Source: Kitasatospora sp. NBC_01266
GTDB lineage: Bacteria; Actinomycetota; Actinomycetes; Streptomycetales; Streptomycetaceae
DNA length: 64,000 nt
Assembly (NCBI RefSeq): GCF_036242395.1
Contig: NZ_CP108458.1
Location: 5,828,001 to 5,892,000, forward strand
Reading direction: 5' to 3'
Shown: positions 8,679 through 17,462 of the stretch, piece after piece
Position numbering within the stretch: the first letter of the stretch is position 1
Layout of the letters: each line of letters begins with the position of its first letter
The notes under the pieces: generated by a model
Databases searched by the model: none
The model's input: the letters and a program-made list of their open reading frames with translations, nothing else
Told to the model about the DNA's origin: nothing
Translations under genes and position numbers: made by a program

Positions 8679-8714
8679 CGGTGCGCCCGGTCCAGGAACG
8701 GACCGGGCGCACCG
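8679..8714 (-). terminator. Terminator downstream of gabT
   Basis: A perfect 15-bp stem (CGGTGCGCCCGGTCC and its complement) with loop AGGAAC, 76 bases beyond the gabT stop codon on the minus strand and before the PAP2 gene. Confidence 0.75.
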
Positions 8715-8789
8715 TGGGCGGGAGTTGACGCGTGATCAGGTGGCCGGGCGGGTGGCCCGGCGGTGGCTCGGGTGTTGCCCGGCGGCGGT

Positions 8790-10148
8790 TCAGGCGCCGG
8801 CGGTCGTGCCCTGCAGGGCGAAGGCGCCCTCGATGATGTCCAGGCCCTCGGTCAGCAGGTGCTCCGGGATCACCAGCGGCGGCAGGAAGCGCAGCACGTT
8901 GCCGTAGGTGCCGGCGGTCAGCACGACCAGGCCCTCGGCGTGGCAGGCCTTCGCCACGGCGGCGGTGACCTCCGGGTTGGGCTCCTTGGAGCCCGGCTTG
9001 ACCAGCTCGATGGCGATCATGGCGCCGCGGCCGCGGATCTCGCCGATCACGTCGAACTTCTCCGCCATGGCGCGCAGGCGGCCCAGCATGACCTCGCCGA
9101 TCCGCTGCGCCTTGGCGTTCAGGTCCAGCGTCTTCATGGTCTCGATCGCGCCCAGCGCGGCCGCGCAGGCCACCGGGTTGCCGCCGTAGGTGCCGCCCAG
9201 GCCGCCGGCGTGCGCGGCGTCCATGATCTCGGCCCGCCCGGTCACCGCGGCCAGCGGCAGACCGCCGGCGATGCCCTTGGCGGTGGTGATCAGGTCCGGG
9301 ACGATGCCCTCGTCCTCGCAGGCGAACCACTGGCCGGTGCGGCAGAAGCCGGTCTGGATCTCGTCCGCGACGAAGACGATCCCGTTGGCCTTCGCGTACT
9401 CCACGATGGCCGGCAGGAAGCCCTTGGCCGGCTCGATGAAGCCGCCCTCGCCCTGGATCGGCTCGATGATGATCGCCGCGACGTTCTCGGCGCCGATCTG
9501 CTTGTTGATCATGTCGATCGCCTGCGCGGCGGCCTCGGCGGCGCAGTTCTCCGCACCCGTCAGCCAGCGGTACGGGTAGGCGACCGGCACCCGGTAGATC
9601 TCCGGCGCGAACGGGCCGAAGCCCTGCTTGTACGGCATGTTCTTCGCGGTCAGACCCATGGTCAGGTTGGTCCGGCCGTGGTAGCCGTGGTCGAACACCA
9701 CGACAGCGGTGCGCTTGGTGTACGCGCGAGCGATCTTGACCGCGTTCTCCACCGCCTCGGCACCCGAGTTGAACAGCGCGGTGCGCTTGTCGTGGTCGCC
9801 CGGGGTGAGCTCGTTGAGCTGCTCGGCGACGGCGACGTAGCCCTCGTACGGGGTCACCATGAAGCAGGTGTGGGTGAACGCGGCCAGCTGCTCGCTCGCC
9901 TTGGCCACCACGGCCTCGGCGCTGTTGCCGACGTTGACCACGGCGATGCCCGAGCCGAAGTCGATCAGGCTGTTGCCGTCCACGTCCTCCAGCACCCCGC
10001 CGCCGGCCCGCGACACGTACACGGGCAGGGTGGTCCCGACGCCCGCCGCCACCGCGCCCAGCTTGCGGGCCTGCAGCTCCTGCGACTTCGGGCCGGGGAT
10101 CGCGGTGACCAGACGGCGCTCCTGCGGGAGCAGCGGTGCGGCGCTCAT
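8790..10148 (-). CDS. gabT: 4-aminobutyrate aminotransferase
   Basis: A 452-residue class III aminotransferase that converts 4-aminobutyrate and 2-oxoglutarate to succinate semialdehyde and glutamate with pyridoxal phosphate. Marks: the LFNSGAEAVENAVKIAR phosphate-binding block, VVVFDHGYHGRTNLTMG, IIIEPIQGEGGF, VFVADEIQTGFCRTG (Asp that contacts the pyridine nitrogen) and ITTAKGIAGGLPLAAV with the Schiff-base lysine. The start at 10148 has GGAG 9 bases upstream. It is divergent from the ATPase gene; a PucR regulator and an aldehyde dehydrogenase that would oxidise the semialdehyde follow nearby, consistent with a GABA-utilisation group. Confidence 0.95.
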   Translation of the reverse strand: MSAAPLLPQERRLVTAIPGPKSQELQARKLGAVAAGVGTTLPVYVSRAGGGVLEDVDGNSLIDFGSGIAVVNVGNSAEAVVAKASEQLAAFTHTCFMVTPYEGYVAVAEQLNELTPGDHDKRTALFNSGAEAVENAVKIARAYTKRTAVVVFDHGYHGRTNLTMGLTAKNMPYKQGFGPFAPEIYRVPVAYPYRWLTGAENCAAEAAAQAIDMINKQIGAENVAAIIIEPIQGEGGFIEPAKGFLPAIVEYAKANGIVFVADEIQTGFCRTGQWFACEDEGIVPDLITTAKGIAGGLPLAAVTGRAEIMDAAHAGGLGGTYGGNPVACAAALGAIETMKTLDLNAKAQRIGEVMLGRLRAMAEKFDVIGEIRGRGAMIAIELVKPGSKEPNPEVTAAVAKACHAEGLVVLTAGTYGNVLRFLPPLVIPEHLLTEGLDIIEGAFALQGTTAGA

Positions 10149-10418
10149 AGGGTTTTTCTCCAGTCGGCTCGGCTTGTTCCGGTCGCGCTGACGCGTCGTT
10201 CCCGGTGCTGGCAGGCTACGGCCGCCGCCCCGGCCCCGGCATGCGCCAGTGGGGCGCACTGCGCCGTCCGACTTGTCCTGCCCGGCCACCACCACCCACC
10301 CGGCGGACGAACAGCGGCCCCGGCCGCCCCCTCCACTACATTGAGCGCGGGGTGTCGCCCACCGGGCGGCATGGGTAACACTCAGCCGGGCAGGTCGGGG
10401 CAAGGGAGCGGGGCCGCA
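10149..10418. promoter_or_regulatory. Divergent gabT / ATPase intergenic region with nested palindromes
   Basis: This 270-bp gap must hold the promoters of both divergent genes. It contains TGCGCC-N5-GGCGCA (10242–10258) overlapping CAGTG-N5-CACTG (10247–10261), two interlocked dyads suited to a dimeric regulator. The PucR protein encoded at 12768 is a candidate binder. No convincing −35/−10 pair was identified. Confidence 0.4.
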
Positions 10419-12539
10419 ATGGGACTGGACGGCGGACAGGGCGGGCGAACGGAGCTGGTGCCGGACCCCCCGGCGGTCGCCGGCCAGATGCCGGCCCAAC
10501 TGCCGCGCACCACGGGCCCGGGCCCTGGGTTCCCGCTGGCGAACTGGGTCGCCCAGAGTCGGCCGGAGGCGGAGGCGGGGGTGTACCGGCTGGGGTACCG
10601 GCCGGTTGATACGACGACCGTGGACGCGACGGTGCCCGCCTGGCCGCTGTTTGTCCGTGCCTTGCTGAATCTGCTCGCGGCTGGTCTGACCTACAGGTAC
10701 GGCACCGTGCTGGTGCTCTACGCGGTGAAGCTGACCATCTGGCCACCGAACCCGACGGACGCTCAGATCATCTTCGGTGACTATCTGACCCGCGTTGTTG
10801 TGGTGGCTTTCTCCATCGCGCTGTTCGGCCGCATGGGCCGTTGGAAGGAGGTCTACCGCCGCTACTTGACGCCCGCTGCGGTGAAGGAACTCGGTGCGCT
10901 GCTGCGAGCCCGGGCGATCACAACGGAGGACGGTACGCCGGTTCCGTCGGCCACCGAGGGAGCGGGCGTCCTCGACCCCTGGGCCGAGTTGCGCCAGGCC
11001 GGGCTCGGGCAGGCGCTCGCGGCCGTTGAGGAGGACACCCGGGCCGGGCGCGTCAGCGATGTCGACTACGTGCGCATCCACCGGGTCTGGCGGGAGGTGC
11101 TCGGCGAGCCCGGGTTGGTCGGGGCGTTCGGGGAGCAGGTGGCGGTGCGGGGGGCGGCGGCGTGTGCGCATCCGTCCGAGGCGCGGGATCTGCCGGGGCG
11201 GGTGGCGGAGCACGATCTGCTGCTGGGGCAGGTGCGGTTGGGGACGGCGCAGGAGGTGCCGAAGAACCCGGCGGCGCACCGGGGAGCCGGGTTCGCGCTG
11301 GACCGGGAGGTGCTGGCCACCTCGCTGCTGGCGGTGGGGCCGGCGGGGACGGGCAAGTCGGCGCGGCTGGCCCGGCCGGTGGCGGAGGCGCTCTGCCTGC
11401 AGGCGCTGGCGCGGTCGGCCTGCGTGGTGGTGGTGGGGGCGGCCGAGGCCGAGTTGGGGGCGGACGCGGGGTACGACGTGGTGATCGCGCCGGGTGATCC
11501 GGCCTCGGCGTACGGGCTGGACCTGTACGGGGCGGCGGCCGACCAGGACGCGGCGGCGGCCCGGCTGGCGGACGCGCTGCTGCCGGACGAGCTGTCCTCG
11601 AGGGCGCAGAGCGCGCGGATGGCGCTGCAGCAGGTGGTGGGGCCGTTCCACGCGGGCTACGGGCGCTACCCGGGGGTGCGGGAGCTGCGCGCGCTGCTCG
11701 GCGGGGACGAGGGGAGCTGGGAGCGGCTGGTCGAGCGGCTGGGTGCCGAGGGGCTGCTGGACCTGCACGAGGCGGACGTGCAGCAGCGGCGCACCCGGCA
11801 AGGGCAGGCCGACGATCCGGGGGCGCTGCTGGCCGACCGGCTGGCGCTGCTGGACCGGCCGGCCTTCGCCGGCTGCTTCGAGCCGACGGGGCCCGGCGCC
11901 AAGCCGGCCTTCGCGATGCGGGCGCTGGAGCATCCGCTGCGGGTGCGGGTGAAGCTGCCCGAGCGCGGGCACCCGGAGGCGGCCCGGATCCTGTCCCGGC
12001 TGGTGGTGGGCCAGTTCCTGCAGGCCGCGGCGGCCCGGGAGGACCGTTCGCTGTTCGCGGGCCTGGTGGTGGACGACGCCTCGGCGGCGCTGGACGCCGG
12101 GACCGTGCAGGGGCTGCGCCGGCTGCCGGGGGCGAACGCGGGCGCGGTGCTGCTGCTGCGCAGCCTGGTGGACCTGCCGGAGGCGCTGCGGGTGCCGCTG
12201 TTCGGCGCGGTGGGCTGCCGGATGGCCTTCCCGGGGATCGCGCCCTGGGACGGCAAGCTGTTCTCCGAGGCCTGGGGCACGGTGCTGGTGCGCGAGCGGG
12301 CGGTGACGCTGGCCCCGGACACCTCGGGCGGCATGCTGCGCAAGACCGGGCGGCTGGCCCGCAAGGCGCTGTCGGGGACCACGGCGCAGACCGAGAGCGT
12401 GACCACCCGGGAGGTGGAGCGGCAGCGCTGGTCGCCTTCCGAGCTGGCGCACGCGCTGCCGGCCGGGCACGCGGTGGTCTCGCTGACGGCGGTGGGCGGG
12501 GAGCAGGTGCCGCCCCTGCTGGTCGACCTGCGCAGTTGA
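10419..12539 (+). CDS. Membrane-anchored P-loop ATPase, VirD4/TraG-like
   Basis: A 706-residue protein; ATG 10419 has GGAG about 10 bases upstream. Two hydrophobic segments near residues 78–108 and 122–140 anchor it. The ATPase core begins with Walker A GPAGTGKS (about 307–314). Later VVDDASAALDAGTVQGLRRL followed by AGAVLLLRSLVDLPEALRVP resembles the Walker B and glutamine-loop region of VirD4/TraG/TraD coupling ATPases, but this relationship is inferred by eye. Its gene neighbours are for GABA metabolism, not conjugation, and no relaxase is nearby. The gene ends in a 13-bp tandem repeat that overlaps the stop codon. Function unknown. Confidence 0.7.
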   Translation: MGLDGGQGGRTELVPDPPAVAGQMPAQLPRTTGPGPGFPLANWVAQSRPEAEAGVYRLGYRPVDTTTVDATVPAWPLFVRALLNLLAAGLTYRYGTVLVLYAVKLTIWPPNPTDAQIIFGDYLTRVVVVAFSIALFGRMGRWKEVYRRYLTPAAVKELGALLRARAITTEDGTPVPSATEGAGVLDPWAELRQAGLGQALAAVEEDTRAGRVSDVDYVRIHRVWREVLGEPGLVGAFGEQVAVRGAAACAHPSEARDLPGRVAEHDLLLGQVRLGTAQEVPKNPAAHRGAGFALDREVLATSLLAVGPAGTGKSARLARPVAEALCLQALARSACVVVVGAAEAELGADAGYDVVIAPGDPASAYGLDLYGAAADQDAAAARLADALLPDELSSRAQSARMALQQVVGPFHAGYGRYPGVRELRALLGGDEGSWERLVERLGAEGLLDLHEADVQQRRTRQGQADDPGALLADRLALLDRPAFAGCFEPTGPGAKPAFAMRALEHPLRVRVKLPERGHPEAARILSRLVVGQFLQAAAAREDRSLFAGLVVDDASAALDAGTVQGLRRLPGANAGAVLLLRSLVDLPEALRVPLFGAVGCRMAFPGIAPWDGKLFSEAWGTVLVRERAVTLAPDTSGGMLRKTGRLARKALSGTTAQTESVTTREVERQRWSPSELAHALPAGHAVVSLTAVGGEQVPPLLVDLRS

Positions 12540-12584
12540 CCTGCCCAGCTGACCGGTCCAGCTGACCGGCTCAGCTGACCGGTC
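12533..12584. repeat. Four tandem 13-bp repeats across the ATPase stop codon
   Basis: Three near-identical units CAGCTGACCGGTC, CAGCTGACCGGCT, CAGCTGACCGGTC (12546–12584), preceded by a degenerate copy CAGTTGACCTGCC (12533–12545) containing the TGA stop of the ATPase gene. Each CAGCTG is itself a palindrome. Confidence 0.85.
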
Positions 12585-12767
12585 CGGCCGATCGGCGGGG
12601 AGCAGACGGCGATCTGACGGACCGTTGGTGTTCGACCGGCTTTCGGTTAGTTACGCGGCGGTGGATTCGGTGTCGCGGCTTGTCCGCAGCGTCCATAATG
12701 AGAGGCGAACCCTCACCCCCGCCGCCCGGCCGCAACGAGGCCGTCGGGTCGTCCCACCGAAGGTGCC

Positions 12768-14405
12768 ATGCCCCCCACTCTCGCCTCCGTCGTGCGCAAC
12801 GCCTCGCTCCACCTCACGGTCCTCGCCGGAGCCGACCACCTGGAGCGCCCGGTCCGCTGGGTGCACACCAGTGAGCTGGACGACCCCACGCCCTTCCTCG
12901 AAGGCGGCGAGCTGCTGCTCACCACCGGGATCAAGCTGGGCGCCGGTACCAAGGGCCTGCAGTCCTACGTCCACCGGCTGGCCGACGCCGGCGTGGTGGG
13001 CCTGGGGCTGGGGGTCGGCCTGTCGCACACCGAGGTGCCGCAGGCACTGGTGGAAGCCGCCGCCCAGCGCGGCCTGCCGCTGCTGCGGGTGCCCGAGCCG
13101 ACCCCGTTCATCGCGATCAGCAAGGTCGTCTCGGCCGCGCTGGCGGCCGAGCAGTACGAGGCGGTGACCACCAGCTTCGAGGCGCAGGAGGAGCTGACCC
13201 GGGCCGCGCTGGGCCAGAACGGGACGGCGGCCGTGGTGCGCCGACTGGCGGCCCGGCTGGGCGGCTGGGCGGCGCTCTACGACAGCTCGGGCGCGCTCTC
13301 GGTGGTGGCCCCGGACTGGGCGGCCCGCCGGGCGGCCCGGCTGGCCGCCGAGGTGGACCGGCTGCGCCGACGTCCGGCCCCGGCCAGCGCCGCGCTCCAG
13401 GGCCGGGCGCCCGGGTTCGACACGGCCGACGAGGACTTCGTGGTGGTCCAGTCGCTGGGCGCCGACCGCCGGCCCCGCGGCTTCCTCGCGGTGGGTACCG
13501 AGGACCGGATCAGCCCGACCGAGCGCTACGTGCTGAACGCGGCGGTCGCCCTGCTCACCCTCACCCTGGAGCGCTCGCGCGAGCTGCGGCACGCCGAGGA
13601 GCGGATGGGTGCCGCGCTGCTGCGCCTGGTGCTGGCCGGGCAGGTGGCGACGGCCCGCCAGGTCGCCACCGGGCTCTTCGGCGGCCTGCCCGAGGGGACC
13701 ATACGCGTCCTGGTGGCGGGTGCCGCCCCGGGCGGGGAGAAGGCGGAGGGCGAGGCCCCGGTGCACGACCTGACCGAGCTGGCCGAGCGCGCCGAACAGG
13801 CCGGCGGTCGGGCCGGCGAGAAGCTGCTGGTCGCCCGCGAGTCGGCCGGCAAGGACGGCAAGGACAGTAAGGACGGCAAGGACGGAGCCGCGCACCCCGA
13901 GCGGCTGGTGCTGCTGGCCGTGGACGGCGGCGCGGTGCACCGGGCCTGCCTGGGCGCGGTCGAGGAGCACGAGGGGTTGGCGCTCGGCATCTCGGCGCCG
14001 GCCGCGGTCGAGGAGGCCGGTGGCGCCTACGCCCAGGCCGAGCGGGCGCTGGCGGTGGCCCTGCGCGGCGGCCGCCGCTCGGTGGGCCACGAGGAGGTCG
14101 GCGCCGGCTCGCTGCTGCCGCTGCTCGGCGAGGACGCGGTGGCGGCCTTCGCCGAGGGGCTGCTGCGCCCGCTGCGCGACCACGACCGCACCGCCCGCGG
14201 CGACCTGGTGGCCTCGCTGCGCGCCTGGCTCTCCCGGCATGGCCAGTGGGACGCGGCCGCCGCCGACCTCGGCGTGCACCGGCACACCCTGCGCTATCGG
14301 ATGCGCCGGGTCGAGGAGCTGCTCGGCCGTTCGCTGGACGACACCGACGTGCGGATGGAGCTCTGGCTGGCCCTGCGCTCGGGCGAGGAGTCGGCCCCGC
14401 TGTAG
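12768..14405 (+). CDS. PucR-family transcriptional regulator
   Basis: A 545-residue protein with the PucR plan: N-terminal purine-catabolism regulator domain (about 1–125, with GGELLLTTGIKLG and AGVVGLGLGVGLSH), a central sensor/GGDEF-like region, and a C-terminal helix-turn-helix (LVASLRAWLSRHGQWDAAAADLGVHRHTLRYRMRRVEELLG when read in consecutive parts) about residues 470–530. Relatives near gabT activate or repress amine and GABA catabolism, and the gene lies between gabT and the aldehyde dehydrogenase gene, so regulation of these is likely. A four-copy KDG/KDS tripeptide repeat (about residues 362–373) is an unusual insertion. Confidence 0.9.
   Translation: MPPTLASVVRNASLHLTVLAGADHLERPVRWVHTSELDDPTPFLEGGELLLTTGIKLGAGTKGLQSYVHRLADAGVVGLGLGVGLSHTEVPQALVEAAAQRGLPLLRVPEPTPFIAISKVVSAALAAEQYEAVTTSFEAQEELTRAALGQNGTAAVVRRLAARLGGWAALYDSSGALSVVAPDWAARRAARLAAEVDRLRRRPAPASAALQGRAPGFDTADEDFVVVQSLGADRRPRGFLAVGTEDRISPTERYVLNAAVALLTLTLERSRELRHAEERMGAALLRLVLAGQVATARQVATGLFGGLPEGTIRVLVAGAAPGGEKAEGEAPVHDLTELAERAEQAGGRAGEKLLVARESAGKDGKDSKDGKDGAAHPERLVLLAVDGGAVHRACLGAVEEHEGLALGISAPAAVEEAGGAYAQAERALAVALRGGRRSVGHEEVGAGSLLPLLGEDAVAAFAEGLLRPLRDHDRTARGDLVASLRAWLSRHGQWDAAAADLGVHRHTLRYRMRRVEELLGRSLDDTDVRMELWLALRSGEESAPL
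13851..13886 (+). repeat. Four 9-bp coding repeats in the PucR gene
   Basis: AAGGACGGC, AAGGACAGT, AAGGACGGC, AAGGACGGA in frame, encoding K-D-G/S triplets in a likely surface linker. In-frame copy-number change would not break the protein. Confidence 0.9.
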
Positions 14406-14568
14406 TGGGCCCCGCGGTAGCCGACCCGCCCGTGGCCGGCCACCCGGTAATCGGCCACTTTGTCAGGCGGGACGCGGGCCACCGCGCCACCTTGGCCAAC
14501 CCCTTTCGTACGGCCGTGCCCCTACCGTTGGTGGGGAACACCACTGCGACGAGAGGGCCGGTACCACC

Positions 14569-16011
14569 GTGACCACGACCCACGCATTCTGGCTGGCCGG
14601 CCGTCAGGAGACCGGCGAGTCCAGCTTCGAGGTCCGCCACCCCTTTGACGACAGCCTGGTCGGCACGGTCAGCGTGCCCACCGACGCCCAGGTGGACGAG
14701 GCCGTCGACGCCGCCGTCGCCGCCCTGCCGGTCTTCGCGGCCACCCCCGCGCACGTGCGTGCCGCGGCGCTGGACCACGTGGCCCGCCGGCTGACCGAGC
14801 GCGCCGAGGAGATCGCCCGGCTGATCACCGCCGAGAACGGCAAGCCGATCAAGTGGGCCCGCGGCGAGGTCGGCCGCGCCGCCTCGGTCTTCCGCTGGGC
14901 GGCCGAGGAGGCCCGCCGGACCAACGGCGAGACGATGCGCCTGGACACCGACCCGGGCGGCGTGGGCCGCTTCGCGGTGGTGCGGCGCTTCCCCCGGGGC
15001 GTGGTGCTGGGCATCGCCCCGTTCAACTTCCCGCTCAACCTGGTGGCGCACAAGGTCGCCCCGGCGATCGCGGTCGGTGCCCCGATCATCCTCAAGCCGG
15101 CCCCGGCCACCCCGCTCTCCGCCCTGCTGCTGGGCGAGCTGCTGGCCGAGACCGAGCTGCCGGCCGGCGCCTGGAGCGTGCTGCCGGTGGCGAACGCCAA
15201 GATGCCCGCGCTGGTCCAGGACGGGCGGCTGCCGGTGATCTCCTTCACCGGTTCGGACAAGGTCGGCTACCAGATCATGGACTCGGTGCCGCGCAAGCAC
15301 GTCACCCTGGAGCTCGGCGGCAACGCCGCCGCCGTGGTGCTGGCCGACTGGTCCTCGGAGGCCGACCTGGAGTGGGCCGCCACCCGGATCGCGACGTTCG
15401 CCAACTACCAGGGCGGCCAGTCCTGCATCTCGGTGCAGCGGGTGATCGCGGACGCCGCGGTGTACGACGCGCTGGCCGAGAAGGTGCTGGCCAAGGTCCA
15501 GGCCCAGGTCACCGGCGATCCGGCCGAGGACGCCACCGACGTCGGCCCGCTGGTGGACGAGAACGCCGCCAAGCGGGTCGAGGAGTGGGTGGCGGACGCC
15601 GTCGCCAAGGGCGCCAAGGTGCTCACCGGCGGCACCCGGCAGGGCGCCAGCTACGCCCCGACCGTGCTGGCCGAGCTGCCCGCCGACGCGATCCTGGCCA
15701 CCGCCGAGGCCTTCGGTCCGGTGCTCTCGCTGCACCGGGTCGACTCCGCCGAGGAGGCCTTCGCCGCCGTCAACGACTCCGCGTTCGGCCTGCAGGCCGG
15801 CGTCTTCACGCACGATGTGCAGCTCGCCTTCCGGGCGCACCGCGAGCTGCAGGTCGGCGGTGTGATCATCGGCGACGCGCCGTCGTACCGTGCCGACCAG
15901 ATGCCCTACGGCGGGGTCAAGGACTCCGGCGTGGGCCGTGAGGGCGTCAAGTACGCGATGGACGACTTCACCTACGAGAAGGTCATGGTGCTCACCGGCC
16001 TGGACCTCTGA
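14569..16011 (+). CDS. NAD(P)-dependent aldehyde dehydrogenase, probable succinate-semialdehyde dehydrogenase
   Basis: A 480-residue ALDH-superfamily enzyme starting at GTG 14569. Signatures: IAPFNFPLNLVAHKVAPAI (cofactor loop), ILKPAPATPLSALLLGELL, VTLELGGNAAAVV (general-base Glu) and YQGGQSCISVQRV with the catalytic Cys; FGPVLSLHRV near the end. Neighbouring gabT would supply succinate semialdehyde, and a PucR regulator lies directly upstream, so oxidation of that aldehyde to succinate is the best guess; ALDH substrate choice cannot be read from sequence alone. A strong hairpin follows 20 bases after the stop. Confidence 0.88.
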   Translation: MTTTHAFWLAGRQETGESSFEVRHPFDDSLVGTVSVPTDAQVDEAVDAAVAALPVFAATPAHVRAAALDHVARRLTERAEEIARLITAENGKPIKWARGEVGRAASVFRWAAEEARRTNGETMRLDTDPGGVGRFAVVRRFPRGVVLGIAPFNFPLNLVAHKVAPAIAVGAPIILKPAPATPLSALLLGELLAETELPAGAWSVLPVANAKMPALVQDGRLPVISFTGSDKVGYQIMDSVPRKHVTLELGGNAAAVVLADWSSEADLEWAATRIATFANYQGGQSCISVQRVIADAAVYDALAEKVLAKVQAQVTGDPAEDATDVGPLVDENAAKRVEEWVADAVAKGAKVLTGGTRQGASYAPTVLAELPADAILATAEAFGPVLSLHRVDSAEEAFAAVNDSAFGLQAGVFTHDVQLAFRAHRELQVGGVIIGDAPSYRADQMPYGGVKDSGVGREGVKYAMDDFTYEKVMVLTGLDL

Positions 16012-16030
16012 GCCCGCCGCGGTCCGGCCC

Positions 16031-16067
16031 GGCGGCCCCCGACTCCCCTGCGGAGCCGGGGGCCGCC
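16031..16067 (+). terminator. Terminator after the aldehyde dehydrogenase gene
   Basis: GGCGGCCCCCGACTCC and GGAGCCGGGGGCCGCC pair over 16 bp with one mismatch around loop CCTGC, directly downstream of the gene; followed by a short T stretch. Confidence 0.75.
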
Positions 16068-16124
16068 GCCTTTACCGGCGAGAAGTCCGGATAGCGGTGG
16101 GCCCGGTCCCCGCGGCACGCCACA

Positions 16125-17363
16125 ATGGAGCCCATGAACTCGCTCGCCCACCCGCAGCTGCGCTTCACTCCGGTCGTCGACGACCCGTCAGGTCCTCGGG
16201 AACTGGTCATCCTCGGCTCGACCGGCTCGATCGGCACCCAGGCCATCGACATCGTGCTCCGCAACCCGGACCGGTTCCGGGTCGTCGCGCTCTCGGCGGG
16301 CGGTGGGCAGGTCGAGCTGCTGGCCGAGCAGGCCTTCCGGCTCGGCGTGCACACCGTGGCGGTGGCCCGTGCCGAGGCCGAGGCGCCGCTGCGTGCCGCG
16401 CTCGCCGCCCAGGCCGTCGGCCGTCCGCTGCCCACCGTGCTGGCCGGCCCGGACGCCGCCACCGAGCTGGCCCAGCTGCCGTGCCACTCGGTGCTCAACG
16501 GCATCACCGGCTCGATCGGCCTGGCCCCGACTCTGGCCGCGCTGCGTGCCGGGCGGGTGCTGGTGCTGGCGAACAAGGAGTCGCTGATCGTCGGCGGCCC
16601 GCTGGTGAAGGCGGTGGCCGCGCCGGGGCAGATCGTGCCGGTGGACTCCGAGCACGCCGCGCTCTTCCAGGCGCTGAGCGCCGGCACCGCGCGCGAGGTG
16701 CGCCGCCTGGTGGTCACCGCGAGCGGCGGTCCGTTCCGCGGCCGCCGCCGGGACGAGCTGGCCGGCGTCACCCCGAAGGACGCGCTGGCCCACCCGACCT
16801 GGGCGATGGGCCCGGTGGTGACGATCAACTCGGCCACCCTGGTCAACAAGGGCCTGGAGGTGATCGAGGCCCACCTGCTCTACGACATCCCGTTCGAGCG
16901 GATCGAGGTCGTGGTCCATCCGCAGTCGGTGGTCCACTCGATGGTGGAGTTCACGGACGGTTCGACCCTCGCCCAGGCCAGCCCGCCGGACATGCGGATG
17001 CCGATCTCGCTCGGTCTGGGCTGGCCCGACCGGGTGCCGGACGCGGCCCCCGGCTGCGACTGGACCAAGGCCGCCGCTTGGGAGTTCTTCCCGCTGGACG
17101 ACGAGGCCTTCCCGGCCGTCGCGCTCGCCCGCGAGGTGGGTACGCTCGGCGGCACGGCACCGGCCGTCTTCAACGCGGCCAACGAGGAGTGCGTGGACGC
17201 CTTCCTGAACGGGAGCCTGGCCTTCACCGGCATCGTCGACACGGTCGCCAAGGTGGTCGCCGAGCACGGCACCCCGGTACCGGGAACTTCTCTGACCATC
17301 GAGGACGTACTGGATGCGGAGGGCTGGGCCCGGGCCCGGGCCCGCGAGCTGGCGGCGGGCTGA
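16125..17363 (+). CDS. dxr: 1-deoxy-D-xylulose 5-phosphate reductoisomerase
   Basis: A 412-residue enzyme of the MEP isoprenoid pathway that rearranges and reduces DXP to 2-C-methylerythritol 4-phosphate with NADPH and a divalent metal. Marks: LVILGSTGSIGTQAIDIV (NADPH site), ANKESLIVGG, VDSEHAALFQ (metal-binding Asp/Glu), TASGGPFRG (substrate loop) and PVFNAANEECV-type helix near residue 350. The start could be ATG 16125 or 16134; the ribosome site is weak for both. It is followed by a site-2 protease and ispG, an order common in actinobacteria. Confidence 0.97.
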   Translation: MEPMNSLAHPQLRFTPVVDDPSGPRELVILGSTGSIGTQAIDIVLRNPDRFRVVALSAGGGQVELLAEQAFRLGVHTVAVARAEAEAPLRAALAAQAVGRPLPTVLAGPDAATELAQLPCHSVLNGITGSIGLAPTLAALRAGRVLVLANKESLIVGGPLVKAVAAPGQIVPVDSEHAALFQALSAGTAREVRRLVVTASGGPFRGRRRDELAGVTPKDALAHPTWAMGPVVTINSATLVNKGLEVIEAHLLYDIPFERIEVVVHPQSVVHSMVEFTDGSTLAQASPPDMRMPISLGLGWPDRVPDAAPGCDWTKAAAWEFFPLDDEAFPAVALAREVGTLGGTAPAVFNAANEECVDAFLNGSLAFTGIVDTVAKVVAEHGTPVPGTSLTIEDVLDAEGWARARARELAAG

Positions 17364-17403
17364 GGCCTCGGCGTCACGCGATGCGGCGACCGGGTGTAGG
17401 TAT

Positions 17404-17430
17404 GGGGGTACCCCCGGCCGGAGGCCGGGG
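17404..17430. repeat. Dispersed Streptomyces-type hairpin element, copy 1
   Basis: A perfect palindrome GGGGGTACCCCC (17404–17415) runs into the hairpin CCCCGGCC-GGA-GGCCGGGG (17412–17430). It lies between dxr and rseP. A second copy with the same core occurs at 20117, and this hairpin type is common in Streptomyces intergenic DNA. Confidence 0.75.
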
Positions 17431-17462
17431 CCGATGGGGAGCGATATGACGGAGGACCAGCG

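Noticed and set aside
8790..12470. A continuous 1226-codon minus-strand frame covering gabT and the whole ATPase gene
   Set aside because: Only its last 452 codons look like protein (gabT). The rest is antisense to a well-supported ATPase gene and is a Gln/Arg/Pro-rich high-GC shadow. The ribosome site at 10148 marks the true start.
13561..15840. A 759-codon minus-strand frame opposite PucR and the dehydrogenase
   Set aside because: It spans two genes with clear domains on the other strand and has a low-complexity composition.
17404..17430. Insertion-sequence end or attachment site
   Set aside because: The element is a short self-complementary hairpin with no transposase nearby and no target duplication; it fits a dispersed extragenic palindrome.
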